Assembly: GCA_022225965.2 (NCBI GenBank)
Contig: JAKJXP020000022.1
Location: forward strand, 486,733-550,732
Direction: 5' to 3'
Source: Diatrype stigma
Taxonomy: Eukaryota > Ascomycota > Sordariomycetes > Xylariales > Diatrypaceae
Length of the DNA: 64,000 bases
Positions 11,588-23,115 of the stretch are shown here, in pieces (positions within the stretch are counted from its first letter, which is position 1; each line of letters starts with the position of its first letter). Below the pieces are notes generated by a model. That model ran no database searches. It saw nothing but the letters and a program-made list of their open reading frames with translations, and had not been told where the DNA came from. Both the position numbers and the translations under genes were made by a program.

Positions 11588-13194
11588 TCAAAGAGAATAC
11601 TTGATAAACAATACCCAGGCAATGATGATTAAAGAGCAGAGAAGCGTAAATCCCACTATAGTGAAGATCTTCGCAGGTTCGCGTCCTATTGGGTTACCAA
11701 TCTTGTCCTCCTGTTCCAACCTCATGCGCTTCTTCTCACTGAGAGTCATTATGCCCGCAAGGTACCTGTCAAAGCATCAGAGTCGTTAGCAAAACCCTGA
11801 ATTCATCGGTTCATCGCTTTCAAAACACGATCAACATACCTTCTGTCTAATACACCATAAAAGAGACCCAGGCAGAACTCTATACCCTTCACGGCGACGA
11901 AGAATGCGATGACGTGCTTGTATGTGCCCCCGGGCGTTATGTCCTGGAGCCGGCCGGCAATCATGTCGACAATGACGCTTCCGCTGTTGTTGAAGGCCTT
12001 CCAGATGCCGAAGACGAGCCCCAGCTGCAGCTGGCTCGGCACTATGAGCGGGATGGAGGCTAGGAACGGGAGCGCGTTCATGGTCGAGGCGACCGAGGCG
12101 ATGACCATGGCGCCCAGCGCGTTGGTCTGGCTGTACCCGATGAGGCAGTACACCAGGATCCAGATGGTCGAGGTCAGGCTCACGAACGCCATTCGGTGGC
12201 CGAAGAAGTCGAAGAAGGCGCCGACCAGGGGCGCGCAGACGACGGGGATCACCTGCTGCACGGCCGACGTGTAGCCCGCGACCTGTTCGGTGGAGCCGCG
12301 CGTCTCCTTGATGATGTCGGCACTGAGGCCGCTGAAGCCGCCGACCACGCCGGCCTGGAGGATCTGCGTGCACACCAGGACCCAGAAGAGGCGCGGGACA
12401 TTGCCGAGCACTGTCCAGAGGGTTTGGAACCACCGGGCACACGAGTTTCTGGTGTCGATGGTGTTGGCGGCGATAACCTCGCTGCTGCTGCGGTGTTCCG
12501 CTTGCGCGCTTTTCCGCTGCCTTGCTGCTTCCGTCTTGGCTTGTTGCCGGCCCGAGGGCATATGTGTCCACGCCGGCCGAGTCCAGGCCCACCATACGTA
12601 GAGGATGTTCTGGAGCAGGTTGGCGAAGCAGACGATGGCGGGAATCCAGAGCGCCCAGCCCCAGAACGAGGAGGCGTCTCGCATGGGGACGGCGGTGGCC
12701 TTCGCAATTAGGACGATAAGTTTGCCTGAACCCGATGGGGAGTGTTGTCAGTCGACGTTGTAGGTCAAAATTGTTCCCAGGAATACGACATACCGATTGA
12801 TAGATCTAGACCATACACTAGACCGAGCCCTCGGTGCTGGAACCAATGCGCTAGGATCTACAGGTAGGTCGTCAGCTTGGTGCCATATGATGTTTGCCAC
12901 TCCCTTCGTTACTGACTTTGGATGTACAGGTCTCAATGATAGTGCTGCCAAACCCCATGATGACACGACCTGCCACAACGAGGGCGAAGGATTCTTGGTT
13001 AGATCCAGCCGCTGATATCACAGCGCCGAGAAAGATCGCGATTGAGCAGGCCAGAGAGCCCCTGTTGACATGGGAAAACGTCAGCAAAACATCACAGATT
13101 CCATATACCGGCTGCTACCATTCGATTTGAGTGTAAACGGCAGCGAAGTTGGCAGGCGGGGGGGGGGGGGGGGGGGCTTACCATTAAACCCCCT

Positions 13195-13234
<40 letters not shown>

Positions 13235-13686
13235 TACCATTCAACCCCGTAGCAGTCGAGCCCATATCCGCCAATGATGGGGAGAATCGTGTTGACAAGT
13301 GAAGTAGCCGAGGAGATAGCTCCGTACTAAAAGAAGGGCATCGGCAACGATCAGCCTCACATCCTAGAACGCACACGTTCATATACATCTCGGATACGCA
13401 CCTGGGCATTTGTGATATCGAGCTGCTTTATCAGCGTGCTCTTCAGGGGGCCGAGGGTGTTTTCCGAGAACGACGAGCCCCAGGAGAGGACAATACCACA
13501 CGAAAGCGCGATAAGTTTCCATGCCAGGGGGAAATCCCTGGGCCTCTCTGGTTCTTCTTCTATAGAACAGTCGGTGACGTTTTGGATGCGCTTCTCATCG
13601 TGCTCAAAGTCTGGTGCAGCCGTGACGGAGGCCGCCGCCTCGGTAGGTGCTGGCATGGGCTCAGTAATAGCCATGTTGGAAGTCAC
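11588..13686 (-). CDS. Major facilitator superfamily carrier, MFSD1-like
   Basis: Six exons (13686-13402, 13326-13238, 13061-12917, 12857-12794, 12725-11840, 11765-11588) give 548 aa, with every splice phase consistent. The protein has the length and hydrophobic pattern of a 12-helix carrier. N-terminal half markers are LSWGSSFSENTLGPLKSTL, YGAISSATSLVNTILPIIGG and AGRVIMGFGSTIIETCTSK; a hydrophilic central loop lies around residues 235-280; the final helix is IVGFTLLCSLIIIAWVLF. The pattern is that of fungal relatives of animal MFSD1, a lysosomal peptide-type transporter family. The substrate here is unknown. Intron 2 (13062-13237, 176 nt) is abnormal: it carries C39 and G19 homopolymers (plus strand) between two copies of the exon/donor sequence. 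The promoter carries a paired iron-GATA consensus at 13837-13856. It lies in tandem downstream of the ferric reductase gene. Confidence 0.92.
13158..13234. repeat. G19 ... C39 homopolymer pair inside an MFS intron
   Basis: On the plus strand, 19 consecutive G (13158-13176) are followed after 19 bases by 39 consecutive C (13196-13234). In the transcript these become G39 then C19 and could pair. A 14-base sequence around the splice donor (GGTT-N-AATGGTA) occurs on both sides of the G39 tract (13235-13248 and 13178-13191 on the plus strand), like a duplication flanking an insertion. Exact homopolymer lengths are prone to assembly error. Confidence 0.85.
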
Positions 13687-13836
13687 AACGATATTTCACG
13701 ACAACTTTGCTGGTCGGGTAAAGAGCATGGAATGAAAGGAAGACGTGGGTGAGGAACATGGGAGGGAGCTACACTTGATATAACTTCACAAAACAAGTGT
13801 CGTGGGACTTCACACTCTTCAAGCTTCATCTCAATC

Positions 13837-13856
13837 TTATCTGATTGATCAGATAG
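13837..13856. promoter_or_regulatory. Paired inverted ATCWGATAR iron-GATA sites
   Basis: TTATCTGAT at 13837-13845 is an exact minus-strand ATCWGATAA. Two bases later comes ATCAGATAG (13848-13856), an ATCWGATAR site on the other strand, giving a near-perfect inverted repeat with 8-bp arms. It lies 151 bases upstream of the MFSD1-like start codon. ATCWGATAA is the published binding consensus of the fungal iron repressors SreA/Sre1/Urbs1/Fep1; its function here is inferred. Confidence 0.6.
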
Positions 13857-14215
13857 TCTTTTTCCAAGCCCGGTTGTCGGCAATGCTCTCATATGTGGAC
13901 TAGGAACCTACCCTTGCTTCGGATCACTACGGAGTAGCTGCATGTACTAAACAAAGTCTTACGCACTCGTCGTCCGTCCGGGGCAGTATCCTTGTTAGCG
14001 GGATATACTAAGATATACCAAGAGAACAACTTACGATAGCCTAGTTTCTGTGGAGCAGCCGTCAGTTTCTTAATCGTGCTATCCAGGGGGCCTCGATGCC
14101 AGTCGACGCAGTGTAGGCTAGAAGAAGATCATCATGGAATGAGGGGGGCATTATAGTCTACATCGATGTCGTAATAGCATGCTACCTGCTCAATTTTGTG
14201 GTGCTACTTCAAGAG
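13857..14215. other. Rest of the MFS / ferric reductase intergenic region
   Basis: The remainder of the gap between the MFSD1-like promoter and the 3' end of the ferric reductase gene. No gene or repeat is seen. Confidence 0.5.
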
Positions 14216-16058
14216 CTAACTACCAAAGTCCTCACAGTGAACGTCTATCCTATAGCCAGGCTCGATCCGGTAATGGTCGGCCGAATCTCTAACGGCATCC
14301 ATCAGCGCCTTCGGGCCACAAGCCGCGAAAAGTACTCGCTGGTCCTTCCCGACTCCCTGCATCGCCTCGAGAATTACGGTCCGAGCATCCATCTTCCCGA
14401 ACTTGATGTTGGCTGCCTGCTCGTCCAACACTCTACTTGTGCTATCGTCAACCTCGGTAATTGTCTTATAGTCAAAAGTCGCTTGCTTCCGTAAAGGCAA
14501 GCTTTCTATCGAGCTTTGAACCTGCGCTGGTGCGATTGTAGTACGTGTAGCGGCTCCTGGACTCGCACTTGCTCCCTCGCTGGTGACATAAAGTTTCAGG
14601 TTAACATCCTGCTCAGTCTTCGTGAGAGTCTTCAAGTGTTCATAAAACCAACTTAGATGTTCTTTTCGAGTGTCAGTAGAGCTAAGAGTTTCGAATTACA
14701 GGCGAGCGCACCTGTACGTTTCACAGCCCACGCAAAGTCGATAGACTGGGGTTTATCTCCTTCCTTGCTATTCAAGGTGCGGTTCATGAGCCCAAAAGTG
14801 AAAGCAGCCCCGCTACCTCCAGAAACGAGGATGAGTTTATCATAGACTCGCGTATCTGGCAATAATCCGTATGGCCCGTCCATTGAAGCCCACTGAGCAG
14901 AGCCGGGGTGCTGGGCCGCCAAATTGGAAACAGCCTTGGTGAAGCCCCCATGAGGCTTGATGATAAGTTCTAAACCCAAGGGGCCGTTATTGACGATAGA
15001 AAACGGATGGCTTTGATAGAGATGTATCCGCGGAATCCATAGAAAGCCGTGTGATCCCGGTAAAGCCACCTTAGGGCCAGGCTTTTTCAAAACTAGCCGT
15101 GTTCCCCCACCCGGAAGTGGGTAGAACGTCGCCTGGTTATTTACGAGATTATATAATGTTCTCGCTGCTCGAATTACGCGATCAACTGTCCACATACAAG
15201 CGATACATAGCATCAAAATCGGAAGCTTCTTCGCCCAGTCTGGTCTGTGAAGCCCAGTGAGTGTTACGACAGCCACAAAACCAACGATGTGACTGACATA
15301 GAAAACCTCGTAGCTGCGATGTCTGAAGATACCCATCAGAAGGATGAGCATGAGGGCCCCAGCGACGAGGCCTTCTAAGTTGCCCTCTTCTATCAGAGTT
15401 GCCCAGCGACTTTGGCGACCAAAGTGTACCGTATAGAAGACAGCATGCAGGATTACCAGAAATACTGTCGTGTAGCCCACAAGTCGATGTAAAATATTCA
15501 GTTTGGTATGTGCAACGGCTGCGACAGGGCCGAGCGGTGTGTTTTTCAGTCCGAAGAAGACGCATACCGCCATATTTGCAGCTCCCAGCCTACGGAGATA
15601 TGTCAGCCATATCTCAAACTCGGGCCTCGGGCTGGTTAGGGTGCAAGGCTACCATCCGAATCTAGAAGCCCAATGGTTAACCCGATGAGAAGCAAGAACC
15701 GTGACCGAGAGAAGGACATTTCCCATAAGATAGATGATGGCTACCAGAATGAGTCCGAACGGAGGTCGATCAGCCCATTTCCAGTCTGACCTCTTCTCCA
15801 AGTGTCTGTGAATTGTTCAGTATGCTGTTAACCAAGAGCACCACTTCTCTTCCCGTACCGAAAAACCAGGAGACACGCCTTGCGTTCACCACCTCGTAGC
15901 CCACGGGACACCTTTGGGAGTGGAGTTTCGTCATAGAACTTTCGTAAGCTGCGAGCTGCAACGACAAGGAGAAACAGGCCACACAGAAAAGCGGCGTAAA
16001 TTTTCAAGGCCTCGTCATTCTTTAGCTGCTTGCTGGGCGGTCTGGAAGCTTGTATCAT
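14216..16058 (-). CDS. Ferric-chelate reductase (FRE/NOX superfamily)
   Basis: Four exons (16058-15859, 15805-15653, 15589-14712, 14661-14216) give 558 aa. Members reduce extracellular Fe(III) or Cu(II) at the plasma membrane, passing electrons from NADPH through FAD to two haems. The bis-haem signature is complete: His-x13-His in HRLVGYTTVFLVILH and again His-x13-His in HIVGFVAVVTLTGLH. The FAD-binding motif HPFSIV and the NADPH motifs GGSGAAF and ACGPKAL follow in order, and the protein ends EDFGS. It begins without an obvious cleavable signal peptide; one TM helix (YAAFLCGLFLLVVAARSL) precedes the haem core. The promoter is shared with the divergent MFS gene and contains an exact ATCWGATAA at 16352, which fits iron regulation. 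Cu versus Fe preference cannot be read from sequence. Confidence 0.95.
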
Positions 16059-16937
16059 GTTCGCTCTGATTCTCTAGGAGTGCAGCGTGCCTGATCAATA
16101 GAGTGAACGTCAAAGTTGGCTTGATGCGTGGCCAAGGTCCTACCTAGCCAAACATCATGAAATATGTAAGCACTTAGACATAGGACTTGGGTGCGGAGGC
16201 CCCCTGGTGGAGCCACAGACTTCCGAAGCTCGCCTCTACCGAAATACGTAATTCACACATTCTACATAGTAGATGAACCGAGGATGTCTTATGTGTGGAT
16301 GAGGTCTTGTTGGTATGATCAGATTCCCCAGTAAAAGCCACGTGGGATTTGATCTGATAAGATCGAATTGATAATCGAGATAATCAGAATAGGGTATAGT
16401 TCGCCCCACCCCACCAAGTCAGGGGTTCTGGCCGTGCATATTTTGTCACCGTGAAAAAACAATCCTTGCGATAGCCCCGGTCCACAGGGACGAACCCCCA
16501 CTCGAGCTTTTTCACCGTGAGCGGTTAAGAAGGAACTAAGCTAGTTCTCGGGCTGTCAGGGCCGGAAGCAGACAAGGACAGAGAAGGACAGACAAGGACT
16601 CCCTTCCCATCGAGGCGCCGTTTATTGTTGCGCGTGAGATGAGCGAAATACCAATTACTATAGGATGTCTGGAAGGCGGAAAACCAAGAGTGGAAAATCA
16701 AGGAGAAAAAAAGGAAGAAAACACTAAAAGAAACTGGTAACGGCCCTAGCGCTCGCCGCTCGCGCGGCTGTCTAGGCCGTTTGTTGCTTATAGATGTCAG
16801 AAAGGCCCAGCACGGATTCTCCCCTTTCGCCTCTCACATTATATAATTGTGTCATCTTTACAGGCCCTTAAAGTTAAAGTGGACTATGTTTCCTGTCTGG
16901 TAAAGACAGGACAACTCTTTACACCATCTCATTCGCC
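16059..16937. promoter_or_regulatory. Divergent promoter of ferric reductase and MFS gene
   Basis: 879 bases shared by two divergent genes. Visible elements: ATCTGATAA at 16352-16360, an exact iron-GATA consensus, followed within 30 bases by two further GATAA words; a CACGTG E-box at 16339-16344; two copies of the palindromic word TCACCGTGA at 16446-16454 and 16512-16520; and a CCAAT at 16651. Roles of the last three are not known here. Confidence 0.55.
16352..16360 (+). promoter_or_regulatory. Iron-GATA factor consensus site
   Basis: Exact ATCTGATAA, 294 bases upstream of the ferric reductase start and 578 bases upstream of the divergent MFS start. It is followed immediately by clustered TGATAA and AGATAA words. 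This is the SreA/Fep1-type consensus; binding is inferred. Confidence 0.6.
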
Positions 16938-18657
16938 ATGGGCCGCTCACTGTCCAATAAGCCAGACAGGCACAGTCCGGCATCGGGCTCGTCAGGGGAG
17001 GAGACACCTCTTCTCCAAGGAACCGTGAGCCTGCCACCTCCAAAAGAGCCTCAGGCGATCTCTTGGGCATCCATACCTAGGAAAAGCCAGCTGGCTGTCA
17101 TTGTCTTCGCCCGTTTGGCAGAGCCCTTGAGCGAACGGTCTCTGACATCGTACCTCTTCTACCAACTGCGATGGTTCAACCCAGACCTCGATGCCTCGGC
17201 CATCGCCAAGCAGGCCGGGTATCTCACCGCCGTGTTCGCTGCTGCGCAGGTCCTGACATCCATGTGGTGGGGCCATGCTGCCGATAGCCCTCGTCTCGGC
17301 AGGAAGCGCGTTCTGATAATCGGCCTTGTCGGATCGTCCATGTCGGCGCTGGGAATGGGCTTCTCGAAGTCTCTGTCCGCCGCATTCTTCTTCCGCTTCA
17401 TGGCCGGTTCGCTGAACGGAAACATTGGTGTGCTCAGGACCATGGTGTCAGAGGTCGTCGCGGATAAACGGTAAGTAAACATCACGATCCTATGAAGGTA
17501 AGTCGGAAGGGCAAATGCTAATACGAACAAGATACCAATCTCGAGCCTTCCTCCTCTTACCCATGTGCTTTAATGTCGGCGTCATCATTGGACCACTCCT
17601 CAGCGGTTTCCTTGCTGACCCCGTCCACTCGCTCCCGAGTCTCTTCGGGCCCGGGTCGCTGTTCGGAGGCGCCGACGGCGTGCAATGGCTCAGGAGTTTC
17701 CCGTATGCACTCCCTAATTTGTTTTGCTCTGTAGTTCTAGCTACAGCAGCTTGTGGTGTCATCTTGGGCCTAGATGAGACGCATCCGCAGCTGCGACATC
17801 GACCAGATGCTGGCCGCAGGCTCGGCAAGTACCTCTTGCGAACGATCCTGAGACGCCAGCCATCAGAATGTTCCTATGATTCCATAAGCAGCGACACCAT
17901 GCCACCTACTGCCCCTAAAAGAGGGCGACGCCGGGGCAACGGCGACGACGAGGCGCACGAGACCCCAATCCCCGAGGTCGAGGACAAGAAGCGGACTCCG
18001 TTCCGGGCTGTCTTGACTCGGAACGTCTGCCTCAACATGCTGCAGCGGTTCCTCCAGTCCCTCCACGTCTCGGCCTTCAACTCCATCTTCTTTAGCCTGC
18101 TCCCGACGCCCCAAGCAGACGGCCACAACTTCCACCTGCCGTTCCGCTTCACCGGCGGTCTGGGGCTGTCGAGCGAGAAGATCGGCTTCGCCAACACGAC
18201 CATCGGTATGATCGGGCTGCCGCTGCAGCTGCTCCTGTACCCGCGGCTGATCGGCAGCCTCGGCGTCCGGAGCTCGTACCGCGTCTTCCTGCCGCTCAGC
18301 ATCATCGCATACTTCCTGCTGCCCTACCTCGTCCTCCTGCCCACCGACAACGGCGGCCTGGTCTGGGCGTGCTTGTCCGCCGTCCTGTCCATGCACGTCC
18401 TGTCCCGGACCTTCGTCAACCCGGCCACGATGATGCTGGTGAACGACTGTGCGCCGAGCCGGGATCTGCTGGGAACTGTGCATGGCCTGGCGTCCAGCGT
18501 GTCGAGCACTGCCCGCATTGTGGGACCGGTAATGGGTGGACAACTTCTCGGCTGGGGTCTTGCTCACAACTTCGTCGGGCTGCCGCTGTGGCTATTGGGA
18601 ATCGTGGCAGTGATGAATTGGTCCATTCTCTGGTTGATCGATGATGTGAACATGTGA
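16938..18657 (+). CDS. MFS carrier, DHA1 family, Ycr023c/ZIFL type
   Basis: Two exons (16938-17470, 17532-18657; intron 61 nt, GTAAGT...AAG) give 552 aa. The start MGRSLSNK is followed by a hydrophilic tail with EETPLL, an acidic dileucine-like vacuolar/endosomal sorting signal. The MFS core starts near residue 50. RLAEPLSERSLTSYLFYQL is the first-helix signature of the yeast Ycr023c / plant zinc-induced-facilitator-like group. WWGHAADSPRLGRKRVL is MFS motif A. A charged central loop (about residues 275-345) separates two six-helix halves. Plant ZIFL proteins move metal chelators or organic anions; the fungal substrate is not established. It is divergent from the ferric reductase and shares its iron-GATA promoter, so a role in metal or chelator traffic is a reasonable inference. 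Confidence 0.92.
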
Positions 18658-19461
18658 CCCTAGTCGTGTTGGGTTCGTGGGCTAGCCCTGAGATAGATAG
18701 ATAAACAGTATCAGGTATAGTTCTTACCCGATACGAGCTACTGATTTGAGGCAATCATCACCACGATCCCTGACCCTACGAATAGTGACGTATTTTCTTT
18801 AATTTCCATTCTTTGCAGACTGCAGGCGCAGCCACAGGTGGTTCGAGGCTGGCCGGGTCAGCCGGGATTATACACCTACTTTACGGTTTAATGCTTGTCT
18901 ATCTTTCCTATCGGCAGCATTCATTCTGCTGGACAAGCACTTCATTTTGAGCCTTGGGACCTCGAAACCCTGGCAGTGGAATAACACTCACTTTAAGGTT
19001 TAGATCCAAGCAAATTATACGCGTAATTACATCAAATCTGTCCATCGAGTGCCTACTCAATTTTCCTATGAAGAGTCTGGAAGTCATGTGAATTTGTGCC
19101 GATCTTTTCAGATCTCGAGAACCTGTCAACTACATAGTATAGAGCTCAACCCCTTAACCAGGTTGCAGCCAGCTTTGTTCCGTTATCAGATCCGATGCTA
19201 GTCTATAACCCTGGACAACCTAGTCCATAGTAAGTAGTTGACTTGCAAAGGCCCACACCACCCATGGGACGATTCGGATCAGATAAGTAACTAGTAATAA
19301 GAATAAGTGCAGATGGGCCCCGATAGGAATGTGGGGGGAGGCAGCCACACGGCCGGGACTGCTTGGGTTAAGTAGATCCAGATCAGATTTTCGACCGTTG
19401 GAAGTCATTCGGTCTCACGATTCCTGGATCGGATCCAGTTCCTTCGTAAGTCAGCAACACA
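18658..19461. other. Intergenic region upstream of the TPR-like gene
   Basis: 804 bases, no gene. Contains two exact ATCWGATAA sites, listed separately. Confidence 0.6.
19182..19286. promoter_or_regulatory. Two iron-GATA consensus sites
   Basis: TTATCAGAT at 19182-19190 (minus-strand ATCTGATAA) and ATCAGATAA at 19278-19286 (plus strand), 272 and 176 bases upstream of the next start codon. A near-match, ATCAGATTT, follows at about 19383. Together with the sites at 13837 and 16352 these are the only exact ATCWGATAA words I could find in the window. Confidence 0.55.
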
Positions 19462-21902
19462 ATGGATACTGGCTGCCTCTGCAGCGCCGTCCATCTACTT
19501 GCCAAGCATCACGACGAGACCCGAGCTAGGGATTTAATCCCTGCTCTGAACCGCCATCTCAAAACTGTGCGCCTTGTTCTAGCCACGTCCAAGTCTCTTC
19601 ACTCCGGCATCCAATACCAGATCACACCAAGGAATGAACGAAAGAACAAGGCCCTCTTGGTGGACTCGGCGAACCTCGCCCCCGTCGATCAGGTATGGGG
19701 GATGTTCAGAGACCATGCTGATGGGTTTTGGGCAGGCTCTGTAAACAGCGCGCACACCCAGCTGAGGCGACGGCTTGCCTGCGTTGTAGTCTTTCTGAGA
19801 TCGGTGCTCGAGGCACAGGCCTCAGTGCCACCTCAGATTGCCCGACTATTCCCAGAACCGCTGAATTATGCGGACGTTCGGAATGCAGGGAGGAAGTACA
19901 TCAAGATCGCTCGAAAAGTTGGTGGTCTCGGAGCAATCCTTTGGCTTCCATTAGATATTCCCTCTTCGACGTAAGTATGCGTGTCCACCACCTATGATGA
20001 GAGCAAGCAGAGCCACTAACACTGAGAAGCTATGAGAGATATCTCAATCTAGAGGACGAGGAAGTCTTCAGTCACCTAATTTCTCTCCGCCCACGGGCTG
20101 AACACTATACAGACTTCGTGCAGCGTCTAGTTTTGAGTCAAATTCGCGGTTGGCAGTCTCAAACCTTTGTTGTGTCGTGATCGTGAAACTAATATGCGAT
20201 TCCAGAACCCTCCCTATCATCGTCATACTACAACCTTGCACTCGATTATGGCGACTTTCTTCCGGAGTCAGATCAGCTGCTACTCTTTCTCTATGCACTA
20301 GGTAGCTCTGACATCCCGGATGTGCTTTTCAACGGGGTGCGCCTCCCACAACGACGGTGGAACGAGGAGGGAGAGATAGAGACAACCAGTGCTGCTGAAT
20401 ACGGACTCCCTGTTGAGCTTATCCGCCTCTTATCCAATGGCATTGAATTATCCCGGGTTGCGGAAACCCCAGACATCACCAAGTCTGCTCTAGAGGATGG
20501 TACCGTCACTTGGTCCCTACGGCCAGAGATCAAGTCTTTCTTTTCCAAAGTCTTACTCCCTCCGACCAGCAACGACCTCGGGGGTACAATCTTGAAGCTT
20601 ATCTGCTTCGTCTGTCCTCCATGTTACGAGGGAAACACGCATTGGTATACTATTTGATTCCTAATGTTTACATTGCCTCTGACTGTTACAACCTGCAGGC
20701 CCCCGTCCGTCAAGAAAGCGGTTTGGCCGATATTGGAGAGGGCTTTAAGGACTTACAAAATACAAGCGTCCCTACAAACCCATGTTATCGAGGCGATGCT
20801 TTATTTTAGCGAGAGAGACTCGGTTATCACCCGGCATCTTGCCGTCGAACAAGCCAGGAAGTTACTACGGAAGCCAATGCCATACTATCTACACGCCTCG
20901 GTTGTTCTCTTCCAAAGCATCCTCTATCGGATTGACGGAGACCTCGCCAAGTCAGAGGCGCGAATACGCGACTTCACGTGGCGAGGTCCCAAGCCGATCA
21001 CTCGGCGAGATCACGCGCTGCAGGGCCGGCTTCACATCTCCCAGATTGAGAACAAGATCAAGTGTTACGACAACGACGTCCCATCCTCCATCTACAAATG
21101 GGAAGCGGCACAGCCACTCTCGAGCCTCGACATCGAGGTCACATTCAGGCTCCAGAGCACGGCAGCGCGATTCTTCCAATCAGTCGGAGACTTCGGCGCG
21201 GCAAAAGCCTCCCTGGAGCAGTCTCTGTGCCTGAACACCACGAAGCCAATACGGACGAACACGCGCCGTCTCCTAGTCGGCCGAGTCGCCGATCTGTACT
21301 GCGAGCTGCAAGAGTGCGCCAAGGCCGCGGAGATCCTGCAGCCCGAGCTCGACAGCGTCGACGAGGCCGACCGCCCGCGGCGCACGTTCCGCCGGCTGCT
21401 GCTGGCGTCGGCGGAGGCCAGTATCGGCCTGGGTCGGTTGGACGCCGCAGAGATCGTGCTCCGGGAGTTGGGCAGCTCTGCCGCGCCTTCGACGCTCGAC
21501 GATCTCCACGACCAGCAGCTGCACATGCGCAGGCTGGTCAGCGCCGCCCGCATCGTGCACATGCGGGCGGATTACGCGGAGGCAGTGGTCCGCTGGAAGC
21601 ACGCGCTCCGGGAAGTCGAGCGCATGCACACGCTCAAGTCGGGAGCTGGCTTCACGGCGGCCGTGATACACCTGTCCCTCGCCCACGCGCAGCTGAGGGA
21701 TGGGGATAGGGACGGCGGTGGTCGGCACTCGTGGGCGGCCGGCTTGGAGATCCTGGGGAGTGAGCGATGCGAGTTCTGGATCCCAGTCGTCCCTACAGCG
21801 TGGCTGCGTAGGATCGCCCTCGAAGTTCACGAATGCCGGGGCTGGTCGTTCCGCATGATGCTGCCAGGGGGCAGGCCTGACATTCTAATTCAGAGCCAAT
21901 AG
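19462..21902 (+). CDS. TPR-like helical-repeat hypothetical protein
   Basis: Four exons (19462-19970, 20030-20148, 20206-20644, 20699-21902) give 756 aa in consistent phase. No named family is recognised. The N-terminal 170 residues are helical. A middle segment (LFLYALGSSDIPDVLFNG through EIKSFFSKVL) looks like a winged-helix or similar small domain. The C-terminal 400 residues are alpha-helical with TPR-type A/G/Y spacing (ARFFQSVGDFGAAKASLEQS, LYCELQECAKAAEILQPEL, IGLGRLDAAEIVLREL, VHMRADYAEAVVRWKHAL). No signal peptide or TM helix is seen. The tail of exon 3 (20575-20644) is also open in a second frame, so this exon is the least certain part. Iron-GATA sites lie upstream. The C-terminal region resembles helical repeats found in fungal STAND-like proteins, but no NTPase motif is present. 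Confidence 0.8.
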
Positions 21903-23115
21903 TGACGATCGTTCGGAGAACGATGCTTGTTATTTGTGAGCCGGTTATGGGACTCAAAGAGGCTGTAATGGTCTTCCCTTACGTGCTAGGGAGAATAACG
22001 GGAGCAGGAGCAAGTATTAATGACTTGTACTCAGATAGGCCACTGCAAACCATGGCGCTTCCATCCATTACCCGGATTCCTTTACCTCCATGAGGACGAT
22101 ACAGTCAGGGGTACCTATTATATGTGAGTTAAGATGCATCGACCTAGTTGTACACAGTCACACCTACAGCGATGCATACCCTCAATATATTGATCTGGAG
22201 ATAGACGGTGATATTAGCAGCAAAGCCCGGCGTCAACAACCACGCAACCTACTCAATGCAACACCATAAACAGGATTGATACGAAACATCTTCGGACATT
22301 GCACTTAAATCCACCTGTATATATTCGCTCTTTGGTACCTCGCATCAGATGATCGGCTTATACTACCTGGCAACTACATAATCTAGCCGAAAGTCGCCCA
22401 TGATGTGATTGATATCCCCAAGTAGTATACTATTTCAAAATCTAGTCGGATATAGGAGGTATACATTGAGGGGGTGGCCACCTTGCACGATACAAGACAG
22501 GGTCCGTAGGTTGGTAGGTTGGAGTAATGACACTGAATGATAGCAATGTCATATAGTAGAGGGTGGAAATGCCGGGGATCTGAGCAAGTCCCGTACGTGG
22601 TACGGAGTAAGCATCATACATTGGTCTGCACGGGACATTGTCCGAGAACATCCGAGCGGGATCCTCTGCTGCCATGTCCGGGCGGTGCAACATTCCCTTT
22701 CCACAACGATGCTGTGATCTGCGGGGCGAGGTGGTGGTGAATAGATGTCCTATCACCTTCACCCGATATCCCTAAGAGCTGCCCACCGCACCCCGTCTAA
22801 GTCATCCGCCGGTATAGTTGAGGTAGCACCGGCCCGCAGTGGCGTTTCTTGGTAAGACAAACTAGTCTCCTATAACGATGATAACCAATCCAGCTGTCGT
22901 GATGGATATCCAGTGGCGCATAGAGCCAGATAAATTCCGTACAGTCGATGCCGGCCCATTAGGTATGGGCCGTTGACCGTGTAATGATATATATAGCTAC
23001 TCCTCGCCGCCTATTTGGAGTACTCACCTATTTGCCTTAGCCACTTCATACTCACCACCTGACAACTACATCGGAACCCCCGCCAACTTGAGGCTCACTT
23101 CTTATCTTCGTAACC
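21903..23115. other. Intergenic region, no gene seen
   Basis: 1.2 kb between two plus-strand genes. Only short unsupported open frames. A TATATATA-like box at about 22987-22996, roughly 120 bases upstream of the monooxygenase start, could be its core promoter. Confidence 0.5.
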
